23,474 nt of DNA, taken from contig DLAA01000135.1 of NCBI GenBank assembly GCA_002493835.1, positions 1-23,474 of the forward strand, written 5' to 3'. Under the pieces are notes generated by a model, which made no database searches, was not told where the DNA came from, and saw nothing but the letters and a program-made list of their open reading frames with translations. The DNA is from Lachnospiraceae bacterium UBA7060. GTDB lineage: Bacteria > Bacillota > Clostridia > Lachnospirales > Lachnospiraceae. Within the stretch, counting starts at the first letter, position 1. Every line of letters begins with the position of its first letter. This document shows, piece after piece, positions 7,546-14,721 of the stretch. Made by a program: the position numbers and the translations under genes.

Positions 7546-9417
7546 TCATCCGGCATCCGCCTGTTTCTTCTTATGCACGTTCCTTATTGTTCTTTTCTTT
7601 GTCTGTTTGGGCTTTCCGCTTTCTATCTTTCGAGGACGGATCAGGCATTTTTTGTCAAATCCGATCAAGTCTTCTCTTCCGCCCTTGATCAGGGCCTCTC
7701 TCACAAGATCATAATTGTTGGGATTCCTGTACTGGATCAGTGCCCGCTGCATAGCCTTTTCGTGAGGATTGCGGCAGACATACACTGACTTACCATTCCT
7801 GGGATCGATTCCCGTATAGTACATAACCGTGGAAACGGTGGAAGGCGTCGGGTAGAAATCCTGCACCTGTTCCGGCATATACCCCAAATCTCGCAGATAT
7901 TCTGCAAGCTCGATGGCTTCCTTCAGCGTGGAGCCCGGATGGGAAGACATGAGATACGGAACAAGAAATTGTTTCTTTCCAAGTTGTTCGTTCCATTTTT
8001 TATACTTTCTAACAAACTTCTCATAGACTTCCTTTCGGGGCTTTCCCAAATATCTAAGTACTTGGTCAGAAATATGCTCCGGAGCCACTTTGAGCTGCCC
8101 GCTGACATGATGCTCAACTAGTTCCCGAAAAAAAATATCGTCATTGTCTGCCAGTAGATAGTCAAAACGGATACCAGAACGGATAAACACTTTTTTAACG
8201 CCAGGCAGCGCCCGAAGCCTTCGGAGCAGAGCCAGATAATCAGTGTGATCTGCTTCCAGATTGGGGCAGGGCTTAGGAAAAAGACACTGTCTATCCTTGC
8301 AGACGCCCCGGGTCATCTGCTTTTGGCAGGAAGGATGTCTGAAATTGGCGGTGGGCCCTCCCACATCGTGGATATATCCCTTGAAGTCTTTATGCTTTAT
8401 CATCTCCTCTGCCTCTTTCACAATAGAGTCGTGACTTCGGATTTGCACGATTCTTCCCTGATGAAAGGTTAGAGCACAAAAATTACAGCCGCCAAAGCAG
8501 CCTCTGTTACTGACCAGGGAAAACTGAATTTCCGAAATGGCAGGAACACCGCCTTTCTCTTCGTAAGAAGGATGATAAGTCCGCATATAGGGCAAATCAT
8601 AAATCTCATCCATCTCCAATGTCGTAAGAGGAGGCTGGGGCGGATTCTGTACCACAAAGATGCCGTTCGGATAGGCTTCGACCAGCGTTTTTCCTGTAAA
8701 GGGATCGGTATTGCAGTATTGTGTCCAAAAACTTTCAGCGTATTGTTTCGGATCCTCCTTCATGGCTTCATAGGAGGGGAGGATAACGCTGTCATAAATA
8801 CCCGAAATATCCCTTGTCTTAAAGACCGTGCCAGGAATAAAGGTAATATCCTTCACGGCAATGCCGCTTGCAAGCGCGTCTGCAATCTCCACAATGGACT
8901 TCTCTCCCATACCGTAGGAGATCAGATCTGCCTGGCTGTCCAAAAGAATCGAACGCTTAAAGCTGTCTGACCAGTAGTCATAGTGCGCCATACGCCGAAG
9001 GCTCGCCTCGATACCGCCTATGATCACCGGCACGTCTCTATATGTCCGGCGGACCAGATTGCCGTAAACCACCGTGGCGTGATCCGGCCTTTTATAAGGC
9101 TCACCTCCCGGTGAATAAGCGTCCGTTGGCCGATGCTTTCCAGATACGAAATAGTGATTAACCATGGAATCCATATTGCCGCCGGAAATAAGAAAACCGA
9201 GTCTGGGCTTTCCCAGAACCGCAATGCTCTCATTGTCTTTCCAATCCGGCTGGGAGATGATTCCCACGCTGTACCCGTGGGAATGTAATACCCTGCTGAT
9301 AATGGCATGTCCGAAGGAAGGATGATCCACGTAAGCGTCTCCAATGATATAGACAAAATCGAACTGTTCAATGCCCTGTTCTTCCATCTCTTGTTTTGAA
9401 ATTGGTAAAAATCCCAT
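7546..9417 (-). CDS. YgiQ-family radical SAM protein
   Basis: A 623-residue member of the YgiQ family (UPF0313), radical SAM proteins of unsettled function. It starts MGFLPISKQEMEEQGIEQFD. The first 300 residues form a cobalamin-binding-like/YgiQ N-terminal domain (FDFVYIIGDAYVDHPSFG, VPVIIGGIEASLRR). The iron-sulfur motif CFGGCNFC (Cys307, Cys311, Cys314) opens the radical SAM core, which also contains VAPEHIS and PGSTLKEAIELAEYLRDLG. The C-terminus is a long basic tail (KPKQTKKRTIRNVHKKK). An in-frame start at 9465 overlaps the HAD gene; the ATG at 9417 has a GGGAG site about 8 bases upstream and is preferred. It lies 37 bp after the HAD gene, so both are probably one transcript. Slightly shorter than E. 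coli YgiQ (about 740). Confidence 0.92.
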   Translation of the reverse strand: MGFLPISKQEMEEQGIEQFDFVYIIGDAYVDHPSFGHAIISRVLHSHGYSVGIISQPDWKDNESIAVLGKPRLGFLISGGNMDSMVNHYFVSGKHRPTDAYSPGGEPYKRPDHATVVYGNLVRRTYRDVPVIIGGIEASLRRMAHYDYWSDSFKRSILLDSQADLISYGMGEKSIVEIADALASGIAVKDITFIPGTVFKTRDISGIYDSVILPSYEAMKEDPKQYAESFWTQYCNTDPFTGKTLVEAYPNGIFVVQNPPQPPLTTLEMDEIYDLPYMRTYHPSYEEKGGVPAISEIQFSLVSNRGCFGGCNFCALTFHQGRIVQIRSHDSIVKEAEEMIKHKDFKGYIHDVGGPTANFRHPSCQKQMTRGVCKDRQCLFPKPCPNLEADHTDYLALLRRLRALPGVKKVFIRSGIRFDYLLADNDDIFFRELVEHHVSGQLKVAPEHISDQVLRYLGKPRKEVYEKFVRKYKKWNEQLGKKQFLVPYLMSSHPGSTLKEAIELAEYLRDLGYMPEQVQDFYPTPSTVSTVMYYTGIDPRNGKSVYVCRNPHEKAMQRALIQYRNPNNYDLVREALIKGGREDLIGFDKKCLIRPRKIESGKPKQTKKRTIRNVHKKKQADAG

Positions 9418-9454
9418 TGTTCCACTCCCGCCTGCAATTTTTATCAGCGATACC

Positions 9455-10159
9455 CTACGCCTCACAGCCAGCTAAAACAGCCCCCGCCTCCTGGTCTTCC
9501 CTTTCTTTCGAGAGAACACCATTCTCAATCAGCTCTGTAAAATGATACGTATAATAATCCGCAATCCTACGTTTTTCATTGTCCTGGTGCCTGGAATATT
9601 CATCGTAGACAGCACATACTCTCATACCGGCCGCTTTTCCCGCCTGGATACCTGGTATAATATCCTCAAACACCAGGCAGTTTTCGGGCATCACCTGAAG
9701 CTTTTTAGCCACCGCCAGATAGATATCCGGCGCAGGTTTTCCCCTTTCCACTTCACAGGCTGTCATAATACAGTCAAAAAAGGATTCCAAATGATGCGCT
9801 CTCACCACACTCTCCACCAGATGTCTGGAATTGCTCGTTGCGATGCCCGCCTTGATGCCATGTTTTTTGCAAAAGTTTAACAGTTTAACAACGCCCTTTT
9901 TCACAGGAACTTCTCGGGCATATTTATCTTCAGCCATGAGGTTCCAGTCTTCCTTTATGGATTCCAAATCCACTGGCAGGTCAAATCGCTCCTTGAAATA
10001 GGCCGCTGTCTCAGAAAAGCTCATCCCCTCAATGCACTCCTGCAGATTTTCTGGCAGCGCGATCCCAAATTTTCCAAGGTACGCAATATCTATCGCTTTC
10101 CAAATCCACATGGAATCCACCATGGAACCGTCCAAATCAAAAATCACTGCTTCTATCAT
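9455..10159 (-). CDS. HAD-superfamily hydrolase, beta-phosphoglucomutase-like
   Basis: A 234-residue haloacid-dehalogenase-type phosphatase or phosphomutase. Motif I is FDLDGSMVDS with Asp8 as predicted nucleophile and Asp10 as acid/base. A helical cap domain follows (about residues 15-85), then motif II GIATSNS, motif III Lys in ERGKPAPDIY and motif IV VFEDIIPGIQAGKAAG. The cap type and motif set put it in subfamily I with beta-PGM, phosphoglycolate phosphatase and similar enzymes; the substrate is not predictable. The ATG at 10159 has GGAGGAGAG directly upstream and is preferred over an in-frame start at 10180. A TATAAT at 10195-10190 may be its -10 element. It is divergent from the ylbJ-like gene. 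Confidence 0.86.
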   Translation of the reverse strand: MIEAVIFDLDGSMVDSMWIWKAIDIAYLGKFGIALPENLQECIEGMSFSETAAYFKERFDLPVDLESIKEDWNLMAEDKYAREVPVKKGVVKLLNFCKKHGIKAGIATSNSRHLVESVVRAHHLESFFDCIMTACEVERGKPAPDIYLAVAKKLQVMPENCLVFEDIIPGIQAGKAAGMRVCAVYDEYSRHQDNEKRRIADYYTYHFTELIENGVLSKEREDQEAGAVLAGCEA

Positions 10160-10189
10160 TCTCTCCTCCGTTATGTACATCTTTCAACT

Positions 10190-10195
10190 ATTATA
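10190..10195 (-). promoter_or_regulatory. Candidate -10 element for the HAD-ygiQ pair
   Basis: A perfect TATAAT on the minus strand stands 30 bp before the preferred HAD start and would give a leader of about 24 nt. No good -35 hexamer is seen at normal spacing, so the call rests on the -10 alone. Confidence 0.35.
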
Positions 10196-10290
10196 TTGGT
10201 TTTAGCCGTTTTACAGATTATTTTTTGTTTTGTCATGTTACATTGCCATATTGGAATATACTATATCAAACCGAATGTGGAGCTGTTTCC

Positions 10291-11304
10291 ATGTTCCATC
10301 TTTTCAGACATTTACAAACCGCATACCAACGTCTTTTGCCTGTCCTGTATACAGCTCTGGCTCTTTACCTGACCTTTCTGTTGCTGCGTTTTCCAGCTCT
10401 ATCACTGAGTTATGCATTCACTGGGCTTACACTGTGGTTTCACAAGATGGTGCCCGTACTTTTGCCCTTCATGATCCTCTCTGGTATTATGCTCCGCATG
10501 AACCTGACCGAAAGCTTTGTCAGTCTGCTCCACCCGCTTTTACACGGGCTCTTTGGCACCTCGAAAAACGGTTCCTACGTCATGATTATGGGCTTTCTCT
10601 GCGGCTTTCCCATGGGGGCAAAGGTCGTTGGGGAACTTCGGGAATCAGGCAGGCTGTCCTATTGGGAGGGATCACGCCTTTTATATTTCTGCAATAATAT
10701 TGGCCCCATTTATTTTTTAAGCTATGTTGTGTCGATTTTAAGAATAGCGAATCCGCTTATTCCTTTTCTGATTATGTATGGCGTACCGCTTCTGTATGGG
10801 CTGCTTCTCTTTCGCGTACCGTTTTTTATCCACCGCAGAAAACAGCCGGCCGGCCGCGAAATACTTGCCCACACCCAAGCACCTGCATTTCAGGAAAACT
10901 CTCAGAAACATCAGGAAAAGACAGCTTCAGACACCGGGGCAATGTCACTTTTGTCCGCCGTCGACAGCTCCATAGTCTCAGGACTTTCCAGCATCGCTAA
11001 ACTTGGCGGCTATATGGTATTTTTTAATCTCCTGAACATCCTTTTTGTACCCTTCTCCCGACTGCCATCTTTTTTGCAGCTACTCTACAATTGTATTCTG
11101 GAGATCACAAGCGGAATTGACCGGTGTGGTCACATTAGTCCTTATCTGGTGCTGATCATGCTGCCTTTCGGCGGGTTTTCCTGTATTGCCCAGACTTACA
11201 GCATGATTCGTAACACCGATTTTGGTATTCGCCCCTATCTGTTTCACAAACTGATGCAGACTGGAATCACTGCCCTCTGCTATTTGCTTTTGCGGTCGTT
11301 TTAA
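10291..11304 (+). CDS. YlbJ-like (SpoVV-type) sporulation integral membrane protein
   Basis: A 337-residue polytopic membrane protein with a nucleoside-recognition 'Gate' type domain. Family hallmarks include VPVLLPFMILSGIML, CGFPMGAKVVGELRESGRLS and LLYFCNNIGPIYFLSYVV, plus a late GGFSCIAQTYSMI. In Bacillus subtilis YlbJ (SpoVV) moves dipicolinic acid across the outer forespore membrane; I transfer the family, not the substrate. About eight hydrophobic segments surround a polar loop near residues 190-230. The protein is shorter than B. subtilis YlbJ (about 408). The B. subtilis order rsmD-coaD-ylbJ is broken here: this gene is nearby but on the opposite strand. An upstream TTG at 10225 is possible; the ATG at 10291 has GTGGAG 8 bases before it. 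The stop codon abuts the stop of the convergent amidase gene. Confidence 0.75.
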   Translation: MFHLFRHLQTAYQRLLPVLYTALALYLTFLLLRFPALSLSYAFTGLTLWFHKMVPVLLPFMILSGIMLRMNLTESFVSLLHPLLHGLFGTSKNGSYVMIMGFLCGFPMGAKVVGELRESGRLSYWEGSRLLYFCNNIGPIYFLSYVVSILRIANPLIPFLIMYGVPLLYGLLLFRVPFFIHRRKQPAGREILAHTQAPAFQENSQKHQEKTASDTGAMSLLSAVDSSIVSGLSSIAKLGGYMVFFNLLNILFVPFSRLPSFLQLLYNCILEITSGIDRCGHISPYLVLIMLPFGGFSCIAQTYSMIRNTDFGIRPYLFHKLMQTGITALCYLLLRSF

Positions 11305-12732
11305 TCAATGTTTACGTCTTCTCCTCCTTCGACGTTTTCTGCTCTTAGTAATCATGGCCATGGAAACCGCCATACCAACCACGGACAATGCGCAGATAGA
11401 GCTTACCGCCAGAAAATAGCCGATAGTGAGATCTTCTTCCTCATCCTCAGGCGTAGACATCCTATCTGCTTTTGTTAAATTTGTCTCTCGTTGCGGCTCT
11501 TCTGTTTTCTTTTTCTCTTCTTCCACCGTTGCTGCGGCCGCAATTTGCTCCTGCTTAGCCAGCTCAGCAGCGATCTCCTCCTCCGTCTTATAATCCATGG
11601 ATGGGAGGGAAAGGAGATTGCTTTCTATATATAAGTCATAACCGTTGTATGCGCGTACAACAATTTGCGGTATTATATGAGGAGGTACCTGTATGGTAAA
11701 AGTGATGGTATCCTGTGACTTATCTCCCCAGGCTTGTCTCGGGGAATAAGTTTCACCTCCATCATAACTGTAATCATAGTACAGTATGCCGCTGTCGTAA
11801 TCCGCAGCTGACACTTCCACTGTAATTTCTCCGGAATCCATTTCCTGATCTGTAACCTCTATCAGACAGACATCCGGCTCTGTCGTATCTGGCCGCATAA
11901 CGCTCTCGGGAACAGGCACATCCGGTACCGGATAATCGCTGTAATCCACACCGAGCACATCTGATTTCAGACGAAAAAACTTGGCAGCGGAAGCAGCATC
12001 CAGGCGGCCAAAGGCCTCCCACTGTTCCCGCCCCTCACAGAATGGCCGGTCATTCTCGTGATCCATATGGCAGTGCTCAATGAGAACGCAGGTTAGCTCT
12101 TGCTCCACAGAGTGACGTATGATGCCGTAGTAGTCTGTTCCTGTATCGTTCAGCCGTGTCTTGATTCCCCGGGAATAAAGACCAAGCTTTTCCAGAGCCT
12201 CCATCTCGATATCAGCAAAAGCATATCCCTCGCTGTAATATCGGCCGAAGGCGGACACCCAGCACTCCGCGCCAAAGAGCGTATTGTGATCCTCAGAGAG
12301 ATTGTAGTGGAGACAAAACAGATAATCCGCATCCACGCTCTTCGCAAAATTCACCCGCTCTTCAAGAGTCAGTTTCTGATCCCCCTCCCTTGTCAGATAA
12401 ACTTCTACGCCCTCATATTTTTCCAGTTCCTCCTTCATGGCCATGGCCGTAATCAGAGTCATATCTTTTTCAACAAAGTCGTCATATACACCGCCTTCCG
12501 GTGCACCGTTTTTTCCCGTGCCACCATGTCCCGGGTCAATGACGATGATTAAAGGAGTTTCCGTTTCAACCGCGTCCTCATATAAAACCGGTGCAGTTTC
12601 CTGCCCAGCAGCGTCTATCTCCTGTGCCTGAATAGACACTGTGAATGAAAGAGCTATAGACAGCATAAGAATAAATCCGGCTGCTCCTTTATCATATGTT
12701 TTCCATATTTTCTTATTAATTTTACAATACAT
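11305..12732 (-). CDS. Membrane-anchored N-acetylmuramoyl-L-alanine amidase (Amidase_3)
   Basis: A 475-residue exported zinc amidase that should cleave the bond between muramic acid and L-alanine in peptidoglycan. A signal sequence (about residues 1-37, basic start, hydrophobic core, end VSIQAQ) precedes the Amidase_3 domain at about 60-255. Zinc ligands are His69 (IDPGHGG), Glu88 (VEKD) and His142 (LHYN); Glu219 (VLIEH) is the catalytic acid. An Ig-like beta region follows near 265-370, then an alanine/glutamate-rich linker and a C-terminal transmembrane segment (about 437-460) ending in an arginine-rich tail, KSRKRRRRRRRKH. So the enzyme is probably held at the outer membrane face with the tail inside. 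The start is uncertain: the ATG at 12732 has AAAGG too close, and GTG at 12744 is possible. An in-frame start at 12798 lies beyond a terminator hairpin. Confidence 0.87.
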   Translation of the reverse strand: MYCKINKKIWKTYDKGAAGFILMLSIALSFTVSIQAQEIDAAGQETAPVLYEDAVETETPLIIVIDPGHGGTGKNGAPEGGVYDDFVEKDMTLITAMAMKEELEKYEGVEVYLTREGDQKLTLEERVNFAKSVDADYLFCLHYNLSEDHNTLFGAECWVSAFGRYYSEGYAFADIEMEALEKLGLYSRGIKTRLNDTGTDYYGIIRHSVEQELTCVLIEHCHMDHENDRPFCEGREQWEAFGRLDAASAAKFFRLKSDVLGVDYSDYPVPDVPVPESVMRPDTTEPDVCLIEVTDQEMDSGEITVEVSAADYDSGILYYDYSYDGGETYSPRQAWGDKSQDTITFTIQVPPHIIPQIVVRAYNGYDLYIESNLLSLPSMDYKTEEEIAAELAKQEQIAAAATVEEEKKKTEEPQRETNLTKADRMSTPEDEEEDLTIGYFLAVSSICALSVVGMAVSMAMITKSRKRRRRRRRKH

Positions 12733-12764
12733 CCTTTCATACACGTTCCTATTTTCCGCTTTAT

Positions 12765-12795
12765 GAAAAAAAGCCGGCTTCCCTGGAAACCGGCT
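12765..12795 (-). terminator. Intrinsic terminator between the coiled-coil gene and the amidase gene
   Basis: On the minus strand a 10-bp stem (AGCCGGTTTC / GAAGCCGGCT, one G-U pair) with a 4-base loop is followed by a run of six to seven T residues. It lies 46 bp past the stop codon of the coiled-coil gene and about 33 bp before the amidase ATG, so it probably ends the parE-to-coaD transcription unit. Confidence 0.85.
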
Positions 12796-12840
12796 CATTT
12801 ATCTTTTGAAATCCTTAACTATGTTTTGAGATATATACGG

Positions 12841-13452
12841 TTACATCAGATCCAATTGCGGGCCGGATTCTGGCTCTATTTCTCCCTCGGCCTCCTTCAG
12901 CATTTTTTCTACTTCCACAGGACGAAGCTCCGCACGGTTTGCCTTCACAATCTCATTGTAACCGTTTATCGTATTAAAAAAACTCTCATAGTGCTCTGTG
13001 GTCGTAGCAAGGATCGCTGTCATTGCATTTTCCAAATTAGAAAGCATTTCATCAAGATACTGCATAGCTGAGGTTCGTACCCCATTTGCTTCCATAGTCG
13101 CGTTATTCAAAATTTCCTGTGCCTGCGCGGCTGCCGCACGTACAATTTCATTGGCCTGTGCATAAGCTTGCTGCATTATCTCGTGCTCATTGATTAACTC
13201 TGTAGTCTGCACAGTTGCATCTTTGATCAATGCCTCCGCCTTGGTCCGCGCATCGTTCAAAATAGCCTCTTTATTGGAAATAATTTTCTGATAACGCTTA
13301 ATTTCATCAGGCGTCTTCATACGAAGCTCACGCAGGAGCTCATCAATTTCTTCTTTGTTAACAATAATATTAGTCTTAGACAATGGCTGGAACTTACATC
13401 CGTCAATATAATCTTCAATTTCATCGATCAATTGTTCAATTCTGCTGCTCAT
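12841..13452 (-). CDS. Coiled-coil protein, DivIVA-like / 'V-ATPase subunit H-like'
   Basis: A 203-residue soluble protein, largely helical and coiled-coil. The N-terminal block (RIEQLIDEIEDYIDGC ... VNKEEIDELLRELRMKTPDEI) resembles the DivIVA/ATPase-like proteins encoded beside coaD in many Clostridia. An Ala-rich heptad region follows at about 60-140 (NDARTKAEALIKDAT, ANEIVRAAAAQAQEIL), as in membrane-ATPase stalk subunits, which explains the usual 'ATPase' label. No nucleotide-binding motif or transmembrane segment is visible, so an enzymatic ATPase role is unlikely. The C-terminus is acidic and proline-poor (EAEGEIEPESGPQLDLM). It follows coaD after 69 bp with an AGGAGC site and ends at a terminator. 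A role in envelope or division scaffolding is inference only. Confidence 0.7.
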   Translation of the reverse strand: MSSRIEQLIDEIEDYIDGCKFQPLSKTNIIVNKEEIDELLRELRMKTPDEIKRYQKIISNKEAILNDARTKAEALIKDATVQTTELINEHEIMQQAYAQANEIVRAAAAQAQEILNNATMEANGVRTSAMQYLDEMLSNLENAMTAILATTTEHYESFFNTINGYNEIVKANRAELRPVEVEKMLKEAEGEIEPESGPQLDLM

Positions 13453-13521
13453 TGCTGCTCCTATCTCTCATATCCGTATTTGTATCTATTCCGCATCCTC
13501 GTAGATACCCTTACAAGCCAG

Positions 13522-14001
13522 TCACCTGTACTTTTCATAAATCATCCGTCCTACAAAATCGGGCACACACTCCGAAATGTCCCCGTTAAAGCTTGCAATT
13601 TCCTTGACAGTGGAAGAACTTAAGTATGCATATTCTAGGCTGGTTGTCAGAAACACCGTATCTAATTTCCCATCAGAAAATTTACGGTTGGTCTGTGCAA
13701 TCTGCAGCTCATATTCAAAATCTGTAATAGCGCGTAATCCTCGAATCGCCACATTGATATTCTTTTTTGCAGCATAATCAATCAGCAGTCCGCTGAAAGA
13801 GTCAATCGTAACATTTGGCAGATCTGAAGTCGCTTCCTTTAACATTTTAACACGTTCTTCCACAGAAAACAATGGAGTCTTTGTTTTATTATTCAGGACA
13901 CTCACCGTCAATTCGTCAAAAATTTCAGATGCACGTCTGATGATATCAAGATGCCCATAAGTCACCGGGTCAAAACTGCCTGGATAAATTGCTGCCTTCA
14001 T
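13522..14001 (-). CDS. coaD: Phosphopantetheine adenylyltransferase
   Basis: CoaD transfers AMP from ATP to 4'-phosphopantetheine, the penultimate step of coenzyme A synthesis. The 159-residue product has the standard length and motifs: MKAAIYPGSFDPVTYGHLDI with the nucleotidyltransferase TxGH-type box (YGH), the NKTKTPLFSVEERVKML segment, AIRGLRAITDFEYELQIAQTNR and the late SSSTVKEIA motif that binds ATP phosphates. The ATG has a TGAGGG site 7-8 bases upstream. It follows rsmD after 131 bp, and that gap holds a good promoter (14056-14084), so coaD can be expressed apart from rsmD. The rsmD-coaD order is the conserved Firmicutes arrangement. Confidence 0.96.
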   Translation of the reverse strand: MKAAIYPGSFDPVTYGHLDIIRRASEIFDELTVSVLNNKTKTPLFSVEERVKMLKEATSDLPNVTIDSFSGLLIDYAAKKNINVAIRGLRAITDFEYELQIAQTNRKFSDGKLDTVFLTTSLEYAYLSSSTVKEIASFNGDISECVPDFVGRMIYEKYR

Positions 14002-14055
14002 GGAAAGCCCTCACGTTTTTATTTCTATCATGAAAAAATACCATTAACAAAGCTT

Positions 14056-14084
14056 ATGATATCATATTAAAACAATTTTGCCAA
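14056..14084 (-). promoter_or_regulatory. Sigma-A promoter for coaD
   Basis: On the minus strand TTGGCA (14084-14079), 17 bp, then TATCAT (14061-14056); each hexamer is one base from consensus. The predicted start near 14049 gives a leader of about 48 nt. The -35 lies inside an ACAATTT/AAATTGT inverted repeat, which could be a weak hairpin or a protein site. Confidence 0.6.
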
Positions 14085-14132
14085 ATTGTCTTTCTCTTTT
14101 TTTAAATTTTTCCGGGAAAAAATTGCTGGAAA

Positions 14133-14681
14133 TTATCTTTTTCGACAAAAGACATGCCGGTTGGTCTTATACCTTTTTTCCTTCTCCAAAGAAAAACCAA
14201 GCCTCTCCAGATAAGTAAGCTCTGTCTTTAAGGAAGTCTCTATCACAATCAGGGTATTATCCGTTACCCAGGAAAGTTCTCTCAAAATCGCAAGGACACG
14301 TTCTTCATGCCCCCGGTCATATGGTGGATCCATAAAAATAATGTCCGCTTCCTGCTCATGAATGCCATAAAGGGCTGAAAGAACATCCGTTTTCAATACC
14401 GCCGCCCGGTCAATCAAATGAGTAAAGTGCAAATTTTCCAGAATACAGGCAGCAGCACGCTTCTCATTTTCCACAAAATAAGCATATCTCGCACCACGGC
14501 TTAGAGCCTCAATACCGATACCACCGCTTCCGCTGAACAAATCTACAAATAGCGCACCATCAAGATACGGATGCAGCATATTAAAGAGGGTTTCCTTAAT
14601 CCGATCTGTGGTAGGTCTGGTATCCATTCCCACCGGTGTTTTTAATTGCAGACTTTTCGCTGTTCCAGCTATCACTCTCAC
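14133..14681 (-). CDS. rsmD: 16S rRNA (guanine(966)-N2)-methyltransferase
   Basis: RsmD methylates G966 of 16S rRNA using S-adenosylmethionine. The 182-residue product begins MRVIAGTAKSLQLKTPVGMD and has the DTRPTTDRIKETLFNML block, the SAM loop FVDLFSGSGGIGIEALSRGA and the catalytic FMDPPYDRG motif (DPPY). The length is typical. The start codon is GTG at 14681, with AAAGG about 10 bases upstream. It begins 40 bp after the parC stop with no visible terminator, so read-through from parEC is likely. It is followed by coaD as in many Firmicutes. Confidence 0.94.
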   Translation of the reverse strand: MRVIAGTAKSLQLKTPVGMDTRPTTDRIKETLFNMLHPYLDGALFVDLFSGSGGIGIEALSRGARYAYFVENEKRAAACILENLHFTHLIDRAAVLKTDVLSALYGIHEQEADIIFMDPPYDRGHEERVLAILRELSWVTDNTLIVIETSLKTELTYLERLGFSLEKEKRYKTNRHVFCRKR

Positions 14682-14721
14682 AATACAATGCCTTTCTTAG
14701 TTGTTATGTCGTTTACTATTA

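Noticed and set aside
10225..10290. TTG start giving a 22-residue longer YlbJ-like protein
   Set aside because: No ribosome binding site at the TTG, while the ATG at 10291 has one; sequence before it does not look like a YlbJ N-terminus.
10200..10290. Possible sporulation (sigma-E type) promoter before the ylbJ-like gene
   Set aside because: A TATACTAT near 10256 is close to the -10 consensus, but no -35 at correct spacing could be found; too weak to list.
12100..12552. Plus-strand open frame of 150 codons inside the amidase gene
   Set aside because: Antisense to the zinc-site region of the amidase, and no independent signal supports it.
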